From Chelydra serpentina (Eukaryota; Chordata; Testudines; Chelydridae), in assembly GCA_037349315.1 (NCBI GenBank), contig JBAIAC010000003.1:15438501-15502500 (forward strand): DNA of 64,000 bases, read 5' to 3'. Position numbers and translations under genes: made by a program. Numbering within the stretch: position 1 is the first letter of the stretch; each line of letters begins with the position of its first letter. Positions 42,001-52,104 of this stretch are shown here, one piece after another. The notes below the pieces were generated by a model, which had not been told where the DNA came from, ran no database searches, and was given only the letters and a program-made list of their open reading frames with translations.

Positions 42001-43848
42001 GCCCGGGCGTAGCGCCCCTTGCCGGCTCTGGCTACGGGTCACGACCAGGGTGTCCCGGGACTCACTGGGCCAGTCTTCTAGGTCCCCCCCCATCAGTACC
42101 TCAGTGGGCAAATGCTGGTGCACCCCAATGTCCTTGGGGCCCTCCTTGGCCCCCCATTTCAGGTGTACCCTCGCCACAGGTACCTTGAACGGGGTCCCGC
42201 CCACCCCTGTTAGGGTCAGGTAGGTGTTGGGTACCACCCGATCTGGGGCCACCACTTCGGGCCGGGCCAGCGTCACCTCCGCGCCCGTATCCCAGTATCC
42301 AGTGACCTTCCTCCCATCTATCTCCAGGGGAACAAGGCACTCTCTCCGAAGGGACAGCCCCGCGGCCACCCTATAAACCGAGAACCCTGAGTCCGGGGCA
42401 TCCAGCCCCCCCGAGGAGCTGGTCTGGGGCCTTCCTCCATCCGGAGCTGTTGATAAGCTGCCAGCCCCCCTCTTCTGGGCTGTCGGCCCCTCGTCCGGCT
42501 GGGTCCCTACCCAGTTAACCCGGTGCGGGTTTGGTCTGCTCAGTCTGTCTCTGATCTTGGGGCACTGGGACCGTATGTGGCCCCTCTGGCCACAGTGATA
42601 GCAGCTCATGTCCCGTTGGTCCCCTCGAGCAGGTCGGTAGGGTCTGGTGTCGGAGGTTCCCCTCGGGAGGGGGTTCTCCCTATTTCCCCTTTGGTGGGTC
42701 CCATGGTGACTCTCTTGCTGCCTCAGGGTGGGCCTGCTCCTTTGGGATTCCTCCCTGCCACCCCTTGACCGACTGTTCATGAACTGGTCGGCCAGCCGCC
42801 CTGCGTGCTGTGGGCTCCCTGGATTTTTGTCCATCAACCATACCTTCAGGTCTGATGGGCACAGTTCATACAGTTGTTCCAGTACGAATAGTTCGAGCAG
42901 GTCCTCCATAGTTTGGGCCCCAGCGGTCCACTTGCGGGCGTATCCATGTATCCGGTTGGCCAGTTGTAGGTACGTGATCTCAGGGGTTTTTCGCTGATCC
43001 CGGAACCTTTGACGGTACATCTCGGGAGTCAGCCCAAGCTCGCAGAGCAGGGCCTTTTTGAACAGTTCATAGTCCCCAGTCTCCGTCTCTTTCATTCGGC
43101 CGTACACGTCCAGGCTTGCAGGGTCTAGTAAGGGGGTGAGATACTGGATCTTGTCTGCAGGGTCAACCTTGTGCAACCTGCAGGCATTCTCAAAGGCCGC
43201 CAGGAAGCTGTCTATGTCTTCCCCTTCCTTACGCCGGGCCAGGAAGTTACGATCAAACTTCCCTGTAGCCTTGGGTTCCCCCTCACTCACCGCAGCCGGG
43301 GCCTCACTGCTCCTCAGTCTGGCCAGCTCCAGCTCATGCTGGCATTGTTTCTCCTCATGCTGGCGTTGTTTCTCCTTCTCCTGCACCTCATGCTGACGTT
43401 GTTTTTCCCGTTCTTCCCGCTCCTCCTTCAGTTCCTGCTGTCTCAACTCGAGCTCTTTCAGTTTTATCTCCCTCTCCCAATCCAGCCGCCTCCACTGCTG
43501 GGATGGGGAGCTCCTCCGGGAAGATCCCCTGCTGGCCGCTGGGGTCAAGGTGCCCTCGGTATTTGCTGGGCTTTCCCCAACCTCTCCCCTGTGCAGAGGT
43601 GAGAGGGGTCTTGGGATGTCCTCGGCAGCAGTCTGACCCCTCCCAGCCAGGTCAGGCCCTGGGGCCCATGCTGCGTCTGTCGGGCGGCTTCCCCCAGGGG
43701 CAGGGATCGGGTCGTCCAAGCGATCCTTCTCCTCCAGCTGTGCAATCAGCTGGCCTTTGGTGGACTTCCCAACGCGCAGCCCCCTCTGCCTGCACAGGTC
43801 CACCAGGTCGTTCTTACGGCGCTTAGCATACATCTTCCTGCTGGCCAC
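39025..43848 (-). CDS. Gag-Pol polyprotein of Gmr1-like retrotransposon (1607 aa, intact)
   Basis: One frame without stop or frameshift. Approximate order: SAP-like N-terminus (13-42, LVDLCRQRGL); charged coiled coil (120-180); capsid related to the SCAN domain (about 199-360, FLARRKEGEDIDSFLAAFE, VLEQLYELCP); zinc knuckle C416-X2-C419-X4-H424-X4-C429; aspartic protease WDTGAE (D520); integrase zinc finger H738/H745/C775/C778 and D808-D868-E904 core with a GPF module at 1044-1046; RT with D1253 and YIDD at 1314-1317; RNase H D1465, E1507, D1532, D1575, ending IADALSRR. Integrase upstream of RT defines the Gmr1 type. Gag and Pol are fused in one frame, so no frameshift or stop suppression sets their ratio; proteolysis or partial translation must. 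The first ATG at 43848 is followed by another six codons in; both suit. The stop is inside the 3' LTR. Confidence 0.96.
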   Translation of the reverse strand: MASRKMYAKRRKNDLVDLCRQRGLRVGKSTKGQLIAQLEEKDRLDDPIPAPGGSRPTDAAWAPGPDLAGRGQTAAEDIPRPLSPLHRGEVGESPANTEGTLTPAASRGSSRRSSPSQQWRRLDWEREIKLKELELRQQELKEEREEREKQRQHEVQEKEKQRQHEEKQCQHELELARLRSSEAPAAVSEGEPKATGKFDRNFLARRKEGEDIDSFLAAFENACRLHKVDPADKIQYLTPLLDPASLDVYGRMKETETGDYELFKKALLCELGLTPEMYRQRFRDQRKTPEITYLQLANRIHGYARKWTAGAQTMEDLLELFVLEQLYELCPSDLKVWLMDKNPGSPQHAGRLADQFMNSRSRGGREESQRSRPTLRQQESHHGTHQRGNRENPLPRGTSDTRPYRPARGDQRDMSCYHCGQRGHIRSQCPKIRDRLSRPNPHRVNWVGTQPDEGPTAQKRGAGSLSTAPDGGRPQTSSSGGLDAPDSGFSVYRVAAGLSLRRECLVPLEIDGRKVTGYWDTGAEVTLARPEVVAPDRVVPNTYLTLTGVGGTPFKVPVARVHLKWGAKEGPKDIGVHQHLPTEVLMGGDLEDWPSESRDTLVVTRSQSRQGALRPGLGEGALHGAQDPGPVGREYPRTRRREAATSDTDSMREQVPIPSPAAEFQAELQRDPSLRKLRDLADRREVRTMWRGCQERFLWEKGFLYREWAPPGEMETWGIRRQLVVPQKYRRKLLYLAHDIPLAGHQGIRRTRQRLLQNFYRPGVFTTVHQYCRSCDPCQRVGKARDKWKAALRPLPIIEEPFQKVAMDIVGPLSKTTRSGKKYILVVVDFATRYPEAVPLSSIEADTVADALLTIFSRVGFPKEVLTDQGSNFMSALLRCLWEKCGVRHSWASAYHPQSNGLVERFNGTLKMMLKTFMNQHPQDWDKYLPHLLFAYREVPQESTGFSPFELLYGRRVRGPLDLMRDEWEGEAAPEGESVVEYVLTFRERLTELMGLAKGNLARAQRKQRVWYDRTARARAYATGDQVMVLIPVRKNKLQAAWEGPFKVVKQLNEVNYVVELSNRAHHCRVYHVNMMKPYYDRGNVVLAVCGHWEEQGSDPLVDLFPETGAGSSQETIPLSDQLTPAQQAEIRGVLHRYQQLFSNQPGRTNLTVHRVQTGAHQPIRCSPYRVTGKTARDLEREVKDMLALGVIQPSSSPWASPVVLVPKKDGSIRFCVDYRKLNAITVSDAYPMPRPDELLDKLGGARYLTTMDLTKGYWQVPLDADARLKSAFITPLGLYEFLTLPFGLKGAPATFQRLVDQLLKGMESFAVAYIDDICVFSQTWEDHVSQVKQVLDRLREAGLTVKAEKCKVGMAEVSYLGHRVGSGHLKPEPAKVEVIRDWPAPQTKKQVQAFIGMAGYYRRFVPHFSAIATPITELCKKGKPDKVVWTEECQRALCALKEALIRGPVLANPDFDKPFLVFTDASDMGLGAVLMQEDETGQRHPIVYLSKKLLPREQNYAAIEKECLAMVWALKKLEPYLFGRHFTVYTDHSPLTWLHQMKGANAKLLRWSLLLQDYDMDVVHVKGSANLIADALSRRGGPELPQATGQSDPAQFSLEGGRDVTE
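39038..39050 (-). promoter_or_regulatory. Polypurine tract, inside the coding frame
   Basis: On minus AAGGGGGGAGAGA abuts the 3' LTR. It is translated as part of the C-terminal EGGRD of the polyprotein, so one stretch serves as plus-strand primer and as coding sequence. Confidence 0.85.
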
Positions 43849-44067
43849 TCACAGGCCTGTGCGGTCTTGGCCCCCACGGCTTCCAGGAGGAACCCCTAGT
43901 GTGCCAGCCCTTCTCACTGGTCACACCCCTCAGGGTTAAGCGTAACTCCTCCGCCCCCGAAACCGCTTCTCTCTGCCTCTTCAGCAACCTGCTCCCCGTC
44001 AATCCCCCTTCGTTGTACTGCTCTCCAGTCACTTACTGCAGGAAGTGCCGTTCATGGGGTGCAGAAG
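43849..44067 (-). other. 5' leader of the Gmr1-like element
   Basis: About 220 bases between PBS and the ORF start, without a competing long frame; expected site of packaging signals, none recognisable. Confidence 0.5.
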
Positions 44068-44085
44068 ATCCCACCGCTGCCACCA
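44068..44085 (-). promoter_or_regulatory. Primer binding site for tRNA-Leu
   Basis: On minus TGGTGGCAGCGGTGGGAT, two bases from the 5' LTR. Its complement, ATCCCACCGCTGCCACCA, agrees with the 3' end (with CCA) of vertebrate tRNA-Leu (AAG/TAG type) as I know it. Confidence 0.85.
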
Positions 44086-44087
44086 GT

Positions 44088-44503
44088 TGTCACGGAGTGT
44101 GGGGGAGTCAGGTCCTGCACCCCTCTTCCCGGGATTCAATGTGACTCTCAGCCAGCCAGTAGAACAGAAGGTTTATTAGGGTTGTCAGGAAAGAGTCCAT
44201 ACAGAGCTTGTAAGTATGACCAGGACCCCTCTGCTGGGCCTTCTGGGGGGGCAGGGAGCTTAGACCCCAGCTCTGGGGCTCTCTGCGTTTCACCACCCAG
44301 CTTCGAACTGAAACCAAAAAGCCAAAACCCCTAGCAGCCTCTCTTCCCCTCCCCCGGGGCCCCTCCTCTAGCCTGTCCATTCTCCCAGCCAAAGGTGTCA
44401 CCTCCCAACCCCCGTCCTGGCTCATGTTACAGCCTCAGGTAAAGTCTCGCATTTCCAATGCAGCCTCCCAGGTCAGATCCATCTCGCTCTCTACTCCGTC
44501 ACA
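44088..44503 (-). repeat. 5' LTR of the Gmr1-like element
   Basis: 416 bp, matching 38622-39037 apart from one noted base. AATAAA at 44177-44172. Confidence 0.95.
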
Positions 44504-44900
44504 GGTGACCTCTGTAAATTGTTAGCAGGTGTATAAGAATGCTTTTAAAAAAAAATGTTTTCTCTGTAATGCTTTTCCTTTAAGAATAAATGTGCTTGCT
44601 CAGAAGGAACTGGGTGGTAACTTGTAACTGCAGGCAATACATGGTTTATAGCTCTCAGAGAGAAAGCCAAGTGCAGGCTCTGGCCTGTTTAGGCCTTCTG
44701 GCTTGCTGAGGATATCTGGGTATAGCTCAGGGAGCTGTACAGCCTTATAACCCCTGGTCAGGAGGGAGACGCAGGTCTCTACCCAGGAGAGGTAATGGCT
44801 GGGAGCTGGAAACCTTTGAGTGTGTGGCCTGAAGGACCACAGAGGGTTATATTGGCACAGTCATCCTGAAAAACTGCACGGGACCTGGCGTTGTGCATCA
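44504..44900. mobile_element. Older LTR-like repeat, right part
   Basis: Begins with the GGTGA duplication and continues the repeat of 38211-38621; includes a poly-A run, then TTTAAGAATAAATGTGCTTG. Right boundary is approximate. Confidence 0.35.
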
Positions 44901-47420
44901 TGCAGACAAGCTGGGTGGGTTGTGGAAGCGTGTCAGGGAGGGCACCGCCATGTGTGAGAACTCACCCTGCCCTTCCAGAATGAACACCCAGCAGGATGGG
45001 CTGCATGGTATGGAGCAGAGCTGCTCAGCCAAGGCCTGGGGAGATGTGAGGAAAAGGGGGAGACCTGGGCAGAGATGTGGACAACATTAATACAGACATT
45101 CTAAGATGTTGTTTCTTGGCATGCTGACACAGGACACGTGATCCCCGTGGTACAGGATAAACACCGTTCTTTCTCAGGGCTAGAAAAAGTCCCCCAGGAT
45201 CACACCACCCACGGGGCCAATGGGCCAATACGCATTTGCATTTTCCGGATGTTTCCATTGTCAACAATACACACCAGCGGACAGCAAAACTCATCCCAGT
45301 CAAGCCAAATTGCTAGTGGCATTTCCAAGCTGTATTCAGAGTCAAGGGGGAAGTCAGTTAGACTTGGTAAGTGCTTGGAGATCAGAAAAGGGCTAACAAA
45401 AGGAAAGGGCTATTGAGGAGATTTACCTGCCAATAGGAATGTGTCCCCCGGGGCACTGCATAACCCCCAGGCAGAGGGCGGGGAACATTCCCCTTCACAC
45501 TGTGGGGTTTTCAAACTTCCCTTGCTAGACTGACCAGCAGCTCCAGAGCCAGCCCTGGTTTTGCTGCCTCTGGCATCCCAGGTTATGGCTCAGCTCAGCC
45601 CCATTGCTGCTGGGGTAGCAGGAGCAGCTCTCAGGAGGTTTGGTCTCACTTCCACAAGGAGCAAAACATTTAACCTGGTGGGCCAGATTTTGGACTTTCC
45701 AGCTCTGGAGCTCAACCCTTCAAACACCGAACAATGTGTGCACTGTTACGCTTGTGAGCAGTCGCCAGCAGGCTGACTCCGGGGAGTAACAGTACACACA
45801 TGCTGAGGGGCTTGCAGCAGTGGTGCCCAGTGCCCTGGTGTCGTTGGCCCCCCCTCCCCAATCTCCGCACACAGCATGGAGCAGGGCACACGCTTTACAT
45901 GTGTAAATGCCCTGACCCGTGCAAATCAACTGCTGGGCACCCAGCAAGGGGCCTACATCAGACAGTCCTAGAGTCCTACAGTGTAAGCCAGGAGGAATCA
46001 CCGGCTCATCTGGTCTGACCGCCTGTACCTCACAGGCCACCAGCACCCGCACACTACACCCAACAACTGAAAACCAGACTGTGATGTGTCACAAGGAGAG
46101 AACAGGAGGGCTCGAGGCCTCTGCAATGGCGAGGAAATGATTAACTGAGATATACCTAGATGAGGTTGGCAAGTGACCTGCAGCCACACAGCAGAGCAAG
46201 GCTACCCCGCCCCTCTCAGGTCACTGCTAATCTGGTGAGGGGGAAATTCCTTCCCAACCCCACACACGGGGATCAGCCAGACCCTGAGCGTGAGAGCCAG
46301 AAACAGCTCACCCATCACCTGAGAGAGAGAATGCTCCATGCCACCTCCGAGCCCTGGCCCTCCCTGGCCCGTGTCCCATCTTCAGCCGTGGCCTGCCCTG
46401 ATGCTTCAGAGGAAGGGAGGGAAAAAGAAAACAACATCAAACACCAGAACACAGTGGGGGATGGGGAGGGGGAAATCCCTTCCTGACCCCTGCAAGTGGC
46501 TGGATGAAAACCTGAAACATGAGATTAAATAAAATGGGGGTCCAAAGTGACAGGCAAGTCAGAGGCACTCTGAAAACCTGGACTAGCCTAGTGCCACCTG
46601 GACTGTCAGCATGGAAAGAGGGGATAAGAGGCCTTAGCTGTGAACAAGAGACTTCAGTTTGGAACATTTAAAAATACACTTGTAACCTTTGCAGAATGAC
46701 AGCTGGATCCAGCTGATCCCACCAGAGCTTGCATGATCTCTCCCTGTCATCTCCATTTTAACCCCACCTCTGTCAGGGCCCCAGATCATCACAGTGATCA
46801 CTTTCCTAAGAGAGGCCAGGGTGGGACTGTCCTGAAAACTGGCTAATGCTTTGCCTTCCTCAACAGAGAGGGACAGTTAGCCCCACGTCTGCAAACCACA
46901 CCTGTGCAGCAAAGCACTTTGTTATGTCCTTGGCACGTACATGTGTGTACACACACACACAAAGTAAGTTAGATCAACATATCAAATACTCTGCTGGAAG
47001 GATGCAATGCAGCACTGCTTTATTTCTTAGAATTCAGGACACACAAGAATCCCAAACCAGAGACAGACAAAAAAGACTGCTCCCTGAGGCAGAGACACAC
47101 AACTCCCCCCCTCCCTTGTTGTAGGCTGGCTGGCTACAGACTCACTGCTTCTAGACCTCCAGATTGCATGCTTCCCTAGGGAGTTCCCTGCCTGCAACCA
47201 GGGCCAGGAAATCCCCTGAGAACGTAAAGCAGTAGATCACGATTTTAACAGAGGTTTTGATACACCACACACTTCAGTGCATGCTCAAGCCCTGTGGACA
47301 TCCACAAAGCTTAAGCATGTGCTCAAAGTTAAGTGCATGTTTAAGTGCTTGGCTGCGCTGGGGGTGTGAAGCCGAATCAGTCAGGCATGTGCTCCTGGGC
47401 TGAGTACAGTGATTCAGGGA
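44901..47420. other. Spacer with diverged repeat at 45970-46480
   Basis: 45970-46480 (GGAGGAATCACCGGCTCATC, GTGAGGGGGAAATTCCTTCC) shares the order of short blocks with 50660-50870 (CATCTAGTCCAGCCTGTACA, CACACACTATGCCCAACAAC), so both appear to be copies of one old repeat. A short CA run lies near 46945. No gene seen. Confidence 0.4.
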
Positions 47421-47424
47421 GACG

Positions 47425-47580
47425 GGTTTCAGAGCGGGAGCCGTGTCAGTCTGTATCAGCAAAAACAGCGAGGAGTCCTTGTGGCACCTTAGAGACTAAC
47501 ACATTTATTTGGGCATAAGCTTTCATGGGCTAAAACCCACTTCATCAGATGCATGGAGTGGAAAATACAGTAGGCAGATA
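47425..47580. mobile_element. Retroposon fragment related to 10365-10677
   Basis: Contains GCCGTGTCAGTCTGTATCAG, GTGGCACCTTAGAGACTAAC, ATAAGCTTTCATGGGC and ACTTCATCAGATGCATGGA in the orientation of the left arm at 10365. Single arm, no inverted partner. Confidence 0.8.
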
Positions 47581-47586
47581 TATATC

Positions 47587-48640
47587 CAGTAACTCCTCGC
47601 TTAACATTGTAGTTCTGTTCCTGAAAAATGCGACTTTAAGCGAAACGATGTTAAGTGAATCCAATTTTTCCATAAGAATTAATGAAAATGGGGGCGGGGT
47701 GTTAGGTTCCAGGGAAATTTTTTTCACCAGACAAAAAACTATATTTATATATATACACACACACACACATACATACGCACACAGTATAAGTTTTAAACAA
47801 ACAATCTAATACTGTACACAGCAATGATGATTGTGAAGCTTGGTTGAGGTGGTGAAGTCAGAGGGTGGGGTATTTCCCAGGAAATGCCTTAGTGCTAAAT
47901 GATGAACTAGCACTTGGCTGAGCCCTCAAGGGTTAACACATTGTTATTAATGTAGCCTCACACTCTACAAGGCAGCACGAATGGAGGGAGGGGAGACAGC
48001 ATGGCAGACAGAGACACCCACCGTGTGTGTGTGTGTGTGAGAGAGAGAGAGCGAGAGCGAGAGAGAGAGAGCTGAGCATTGCCCCTTTAAGTACACTGAC
48101 ACCACTCTAAGTACACAGCCTTTTTAAATAGATTAGCAAGTTGAGACAGAAGCCGCTGACAGGAAGCTCCCTCCATCCTGAACCCTGTCGTGTCCCTCCC
48201 CTATGGAGAAGGGGTAAGCGGGGTGCAGGAGCAGCGGGGAGGGGGATAACCTGACATTAGCACCCCTCTTCCCACCCCCCTGCACAGCGAGCAGGAGGCT
48301 CCCGGGAGCAGCTCCAAGGCAGAGGGCAGGAGCAGCACATGGCAGTGGGGGGAGGGACAGTTGAACTGCCGGCAATTGATAGCCTGCTGAGCGGCTGCCG
48401 CAAAGGGAACTTAGGGGATCGGGGAACTGATAGGGGGGCTGCCGGTCTACCCTGGTTCCAAATCCCCACCAGCTAGCTGCAACGGGCTGCTCTTTCTGCA
48501 AGCAGTGAACAAAGCAGGAGGCTGCCAAACAACGTTAGAAGGGAGCATTGCACAACTTTAAACAAGCATGTTCTCTAATTGATCAGCAACGTAACACCGA
48601 AACAACGTTACCTGGGACGACTTTCAGTGAGGAGTTCCTG
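47587..48640. mobile_element. Tigger/pogo-like non-autonomous DNA transposon
   Basis: Termini CAGTAACTCCTCGCTTAAC and the complement of TTTCAGTGAGGAGTTCCTG are inverted. TA follows the right end; the left flank no longer reads TA. The subterminal GCGACTTTAAGCGAAACG resembles Tigger termini. The 1.05-kb interior has only short frames and embeds microsatellites at 47740-47790 and 48021-48072, so no transposase. Confidence 0.7.
48021..48072. repeat. (GT)n-(GA)n microsatellite
   Basis: GTGTGTGTGT followed by GAGAGA repeats, within the Tigger-like element. Confidence 0.9.
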
Positions 48641-50405
48641 TACACAGTACATGAAAAGATGGGTGTTGCCTTACCAAGTGGGGGTCAGTTCTAACGAGCT
48701 AATTCAATTAAAGTGGAAGTGGGCTATTATCAACAGGAGGAAAAATCACTTTTATAGTGGAATAGCTCAGTCTGAAAGAATGTCACAGCCAGCAAGAAAG
48801 GAAAACTGGGTTCCACGCATTCCCCATTGCTCAGCTCCATGTTTATCCAGAAGCAATGCAGGTGCTGCAATCCAAACACAAGCAATCTCCCCCATACAAA
48901 TGCATTATCCACAATGTTAAGTAATGAATTGACTAAATACCCTGTTCCCACATTTCCCTTGTTAAAAGAACATAACTAGTTCAATATGTTGATAGGGCCA
49001 GATGCAGAAAGAGCTCACTTCTCATTAAGGTCAATGGAGAATCACCCTCCCTGCCCAGAGATCAGTGGGGAGCCAGAGGGTGCTGAGCACCCCTTAGAAT
49101 CTGTCCACTACATCCCAGACTGGGAAGGCAGCTCCCAAGACAGAACAGAGAAGGGCCTGTTTCATTGTGTAATGTGGACCTGCCATGTCAGGAACAAGGG
49201 TCAAGGTCGAGTATTGTAAACCATCAAGGCAGTTTATATAACGTTGCCCCTTTTCAGCCTGAGCAGCTAGTCAAAAGGCCCTGGGGATAGGCCAGCTGGG
49301 AGTAGAAATACCAGCCAGGTATTTATTTGAAGGGGTTTTGTTTTCTTCCAAAGAATGCACAAAGCCTTGAATGCAGAAAGAACCAAATAGAAGGAAACAG
49401 CTTCCTTTGCTCACAGCACCAGGTGTGCTCTTTTCAGCCTGAATCTCTCCCCAGGGTCAGACACTGGGCTCTCAGCTGCTCCTCCGGCTGCGTGGCTGTC
49501 TCCCCAGGGCCAGAGTTTTTTCTGTTCTGCCTCCCGCCCACCCCCAACACAGGCGCACAGACATCTGGCCACGATACCCAGGCGACCCCCTTGCCCACAT
49601 AGCGCTCCTTTCTGTGAGGCCTTGGTTTTGGTGTGAAGTGGAGGGTGAAGGGCACATTCACACTTCTGGTTTAACAAGGTTTCCTCCAGCTTCTAACAAT
49701 AACCCCAGAGCACTGAATTGCCAATGTAAATGGTGTATGAGCCAGATCCAGCAGCCCTCCCCCCCCAGCCCCAGGCTGAACTCCGCCTCAGGCCTGCTCT
49801 GAGTGTCAACTGCAGGATTCAGCTCTGTGGAGGAAAACAGAGAAATGAATCCAAATATGACTGATTATTCGGATTTATAATTTGTACTGTGGTAGCACGC
49901 AGGACCATCCAGCATGGAGCAAGGCTCCATGATGCTAGCTGCTGTACAGATGCATAATCAAAGCTGGTCCATGAGACGAAGGGTTTACACTCTAGGTACG
50001 TTACTCTGGTCCTCAATGGATGCACACATAAGGCAGGCAGAGAGAGAGGTGAGAAATGATTTCTGACATGGGTGTTTATAATCCTACAACATGGGCTAGT
50101 TCTGGAGTCAGAGAGTTAAAGGCCAGAAGGGACCACCAAACAGGGTTACCACCTGGACAGTATTTGACTGGCCTGGCTGGTTTTTTTATGGATTTGCCAG
50201 CTGCCAGAAAATAATGTAATCTGCCGTGGTTTTTCACGTGGGTCTAAAGATTTGCATTATTCTCACAGTACACTGGGGTAGCTAATGGGAAAAGGCTGTG
50301 TCCAGCTAAAGATGCTGCAGTGTTCCCACTTCCACAGTTCGAGTGTTAACAGATCAAACCTGTTGAAAATACAGCAGCTGTCTGCTCACCAACACGCAAG
50401 CGCAT

Positions 50406-50439
<34 letters not shown>

Positions 50440-51766
50440 GGTTTGAGTCATGGGGGTGTGAGGAGACGTGTGATGTTATCAATCTGATCTATATTGTGTT
50501 CTCTCTCTGGATACTATAAGTGGCTGTTGAAGGGGGGTTGTGGAGTTGCCTCGTGATTGGTGGGTGGGTTTGCGTCAGGCTTGCCTTGTGTGTGTGTGTG
50601 GGGGGGGGGGGGTTTGCTGGATTTTTTGCATTTCTAAGGTAGTAACCCAACCATTAGATCATCTAGTCCAGCCTGTACATCACAGTCCACCAACACCACC
50701 CACACACTATGCCCAACAACCAAAACAAGACCAAAGTGTTACACCCTAGAGGAGACTAGCCTGTTCTGTACCACAGCCGCGAGCAGGCGGACCGAGGTGG
50801 ACCAATATCTGCAAGGGCAGGGAAAGGATTAAATGGGAAAAGATAATCCTGGCTTGGAACAAGCAGCAGCCAACTCATGAGTCTGATCCAAAGCCCAATG
50901 GAAAGACTCCCATTGTCAGTAATGGGCTTTGGTCAGGCCCCAAATTATCCACATCAGTGCTCTACACACATTGTCAAGACTGGCCAGCGCATTGTTGTGC
51001 TGGTGACAGGGGTGATCCTGCCAGCCCTGCAGACTGGCACATTCCCATTATGCACAGACCATGGAAAGGGCAGTCGTGTAGGATTCCCAGACATTAGCGC
51101 CTGATCATTGGCCTCCACCTCCGTGTGGAATGGGCAAGAGGCAGTTAATCTCCATGCCTCTTCACTTGCAAAAAGCTCCCTTGGGCGGGGGGGGGGGGGG
51201 GTTTGCAGCTGCTGCCACCCACCTTTCCCCATTTCCCCCTTGGCCGGGAACCTAGGATTTCAGGACTCATGTCTCAAAGGTTAGCAAGCCAGGGAATGCT
51301 CATGGTTCTGAATCCATTGCCAGCAGGATAGCGCTACATTAAAGCCTCCCACAACCTGAGGGCGGCATGGAGGGCACTTGGGGAGCCTTAGAACGGAGAT
51401 GCATTTTCTTCAAGACAGTGAGCCTGAACAGTGGCTCCAGCCCAGCCTCTGGGGGCCAGCTTTGTCTAAGCCGGGATTCGTGTACCTGTCGAGTACAGGG
51501 CTCTACCCTCCTTGAGAGAATCCGCACTTTGCCTGCTGTCTCAGGCGTGCTGCTTCGGTCCAACAACCCCGAATTCTGGGGAGACTGAAGTTCCTCTGTG
51601 CTTGAACCGGAGCAATAACTGTGTACACATTTCATCAGAGCTCATCGATTACAATTGCACAATGACCTCTCAGCCATGAGCGCGTGTGGGTCAGGGGGAG
51701 TCGGGAAGGGCAAAGATGCAGATGTTTTAATCTGGAGTCACAAAGTCTGGTGGGATTCATCACAGC
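48641..51766. other. Spacer with microsatellite and old repeat fragments
   Basis: (GT)n at 50407-50432; G run at 50600-50611; G run at 51186-51200. 49870-50030 (GTACTGTGGTAGCACGCAGG, GTTTACACTCTAGGTA) looks like an old SINE/LINE tail in reverse. 50660-50870 is the repeat noted at 45970. No coding feature. Confidence 0.4.
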
Positions 51767-51774
51767 CCTTATAG

Positions 51775-52096
51775 CACAGGTCCCCAAACTGCACGGGGGG
51801 GGGGGGGGGGCGGGCACAGCTGGGGCCCGGGCGAGCCCCCATGGATGGCAGGGAGGGCTCCGCTCCTGGCCCCACGCTCAGGGCCCCGGCTGCTGGCCCA
51901 GTGCCCAGGGCTTCGCTCCTGGCCCCACACCCGGGGCTCTGCTCCTGGCCCCGGACCCCAGCTGCTGGTCTCAGCCCCTGGCCGAGTCTCCGCTCCCAGC
52001 CCAGCCCCGATCCCAGAGCCGCAGTCCTGCTCCCGGCCCCAAAGGAGGCAGATAAAGGTAAGTAGGGGCACGAGGTAGAAAGTTTGGGGACCACTG
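51775..52096. mobile_element. hAT MITE with 8-bp TSD CCTTATAG
   Basis: Termini CACAGGTCCCCAAACTG and AGTTTGGGGACCACTG are inverted, flanked by CCTTATAG at 51767-51774 and 52097-52104. The interior repeats GGCCCC/TGCTCC blocks; its proline-rich frames are not genes. Confidence 0.92.
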
Positions 52097-52104
52097 CCTT
52101 ATAG

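Larger units (their letters stand above)
38622..44503 (-). mobile_element. Gmr1-like Ty3/gypsy retrotransposon, apparently intact
   Basis: LTRs at 38622-39037 and 44088-44503, 416 bp each, with one mismatch noted by eye; target duplication GGTGA (38617-38621, 44504-44508). PBS to tRNA-Leu and a purine tract are in place, and one 1607-codon gag-pol frame fills the interior. Domain order is capsid, zinc knuckle, protease, integrase, RT, RNase H. Integrase before RT marks the Gmr1 branch, first described in Atlantic cod, and is unlike other Ty3/gypsy elements. All catalytic residues are present. Everything seen is consistent with a recently active, possibly still competent copy. No envelope gene. 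Confidence 0.95.

Noticed and set aside
41597..42223. 208-codon plus-strand frame opposite the Gmr1 gag-pol
   Set aside because: Antisense shadow of the intact polyprotein; no independent support.
51738..52094. Overlapping proline-rich frames near 51.7-52.1 kb
   Set aside because: They fall inside a hAT MITE with verified TSD and reflect its GC-rich interior.
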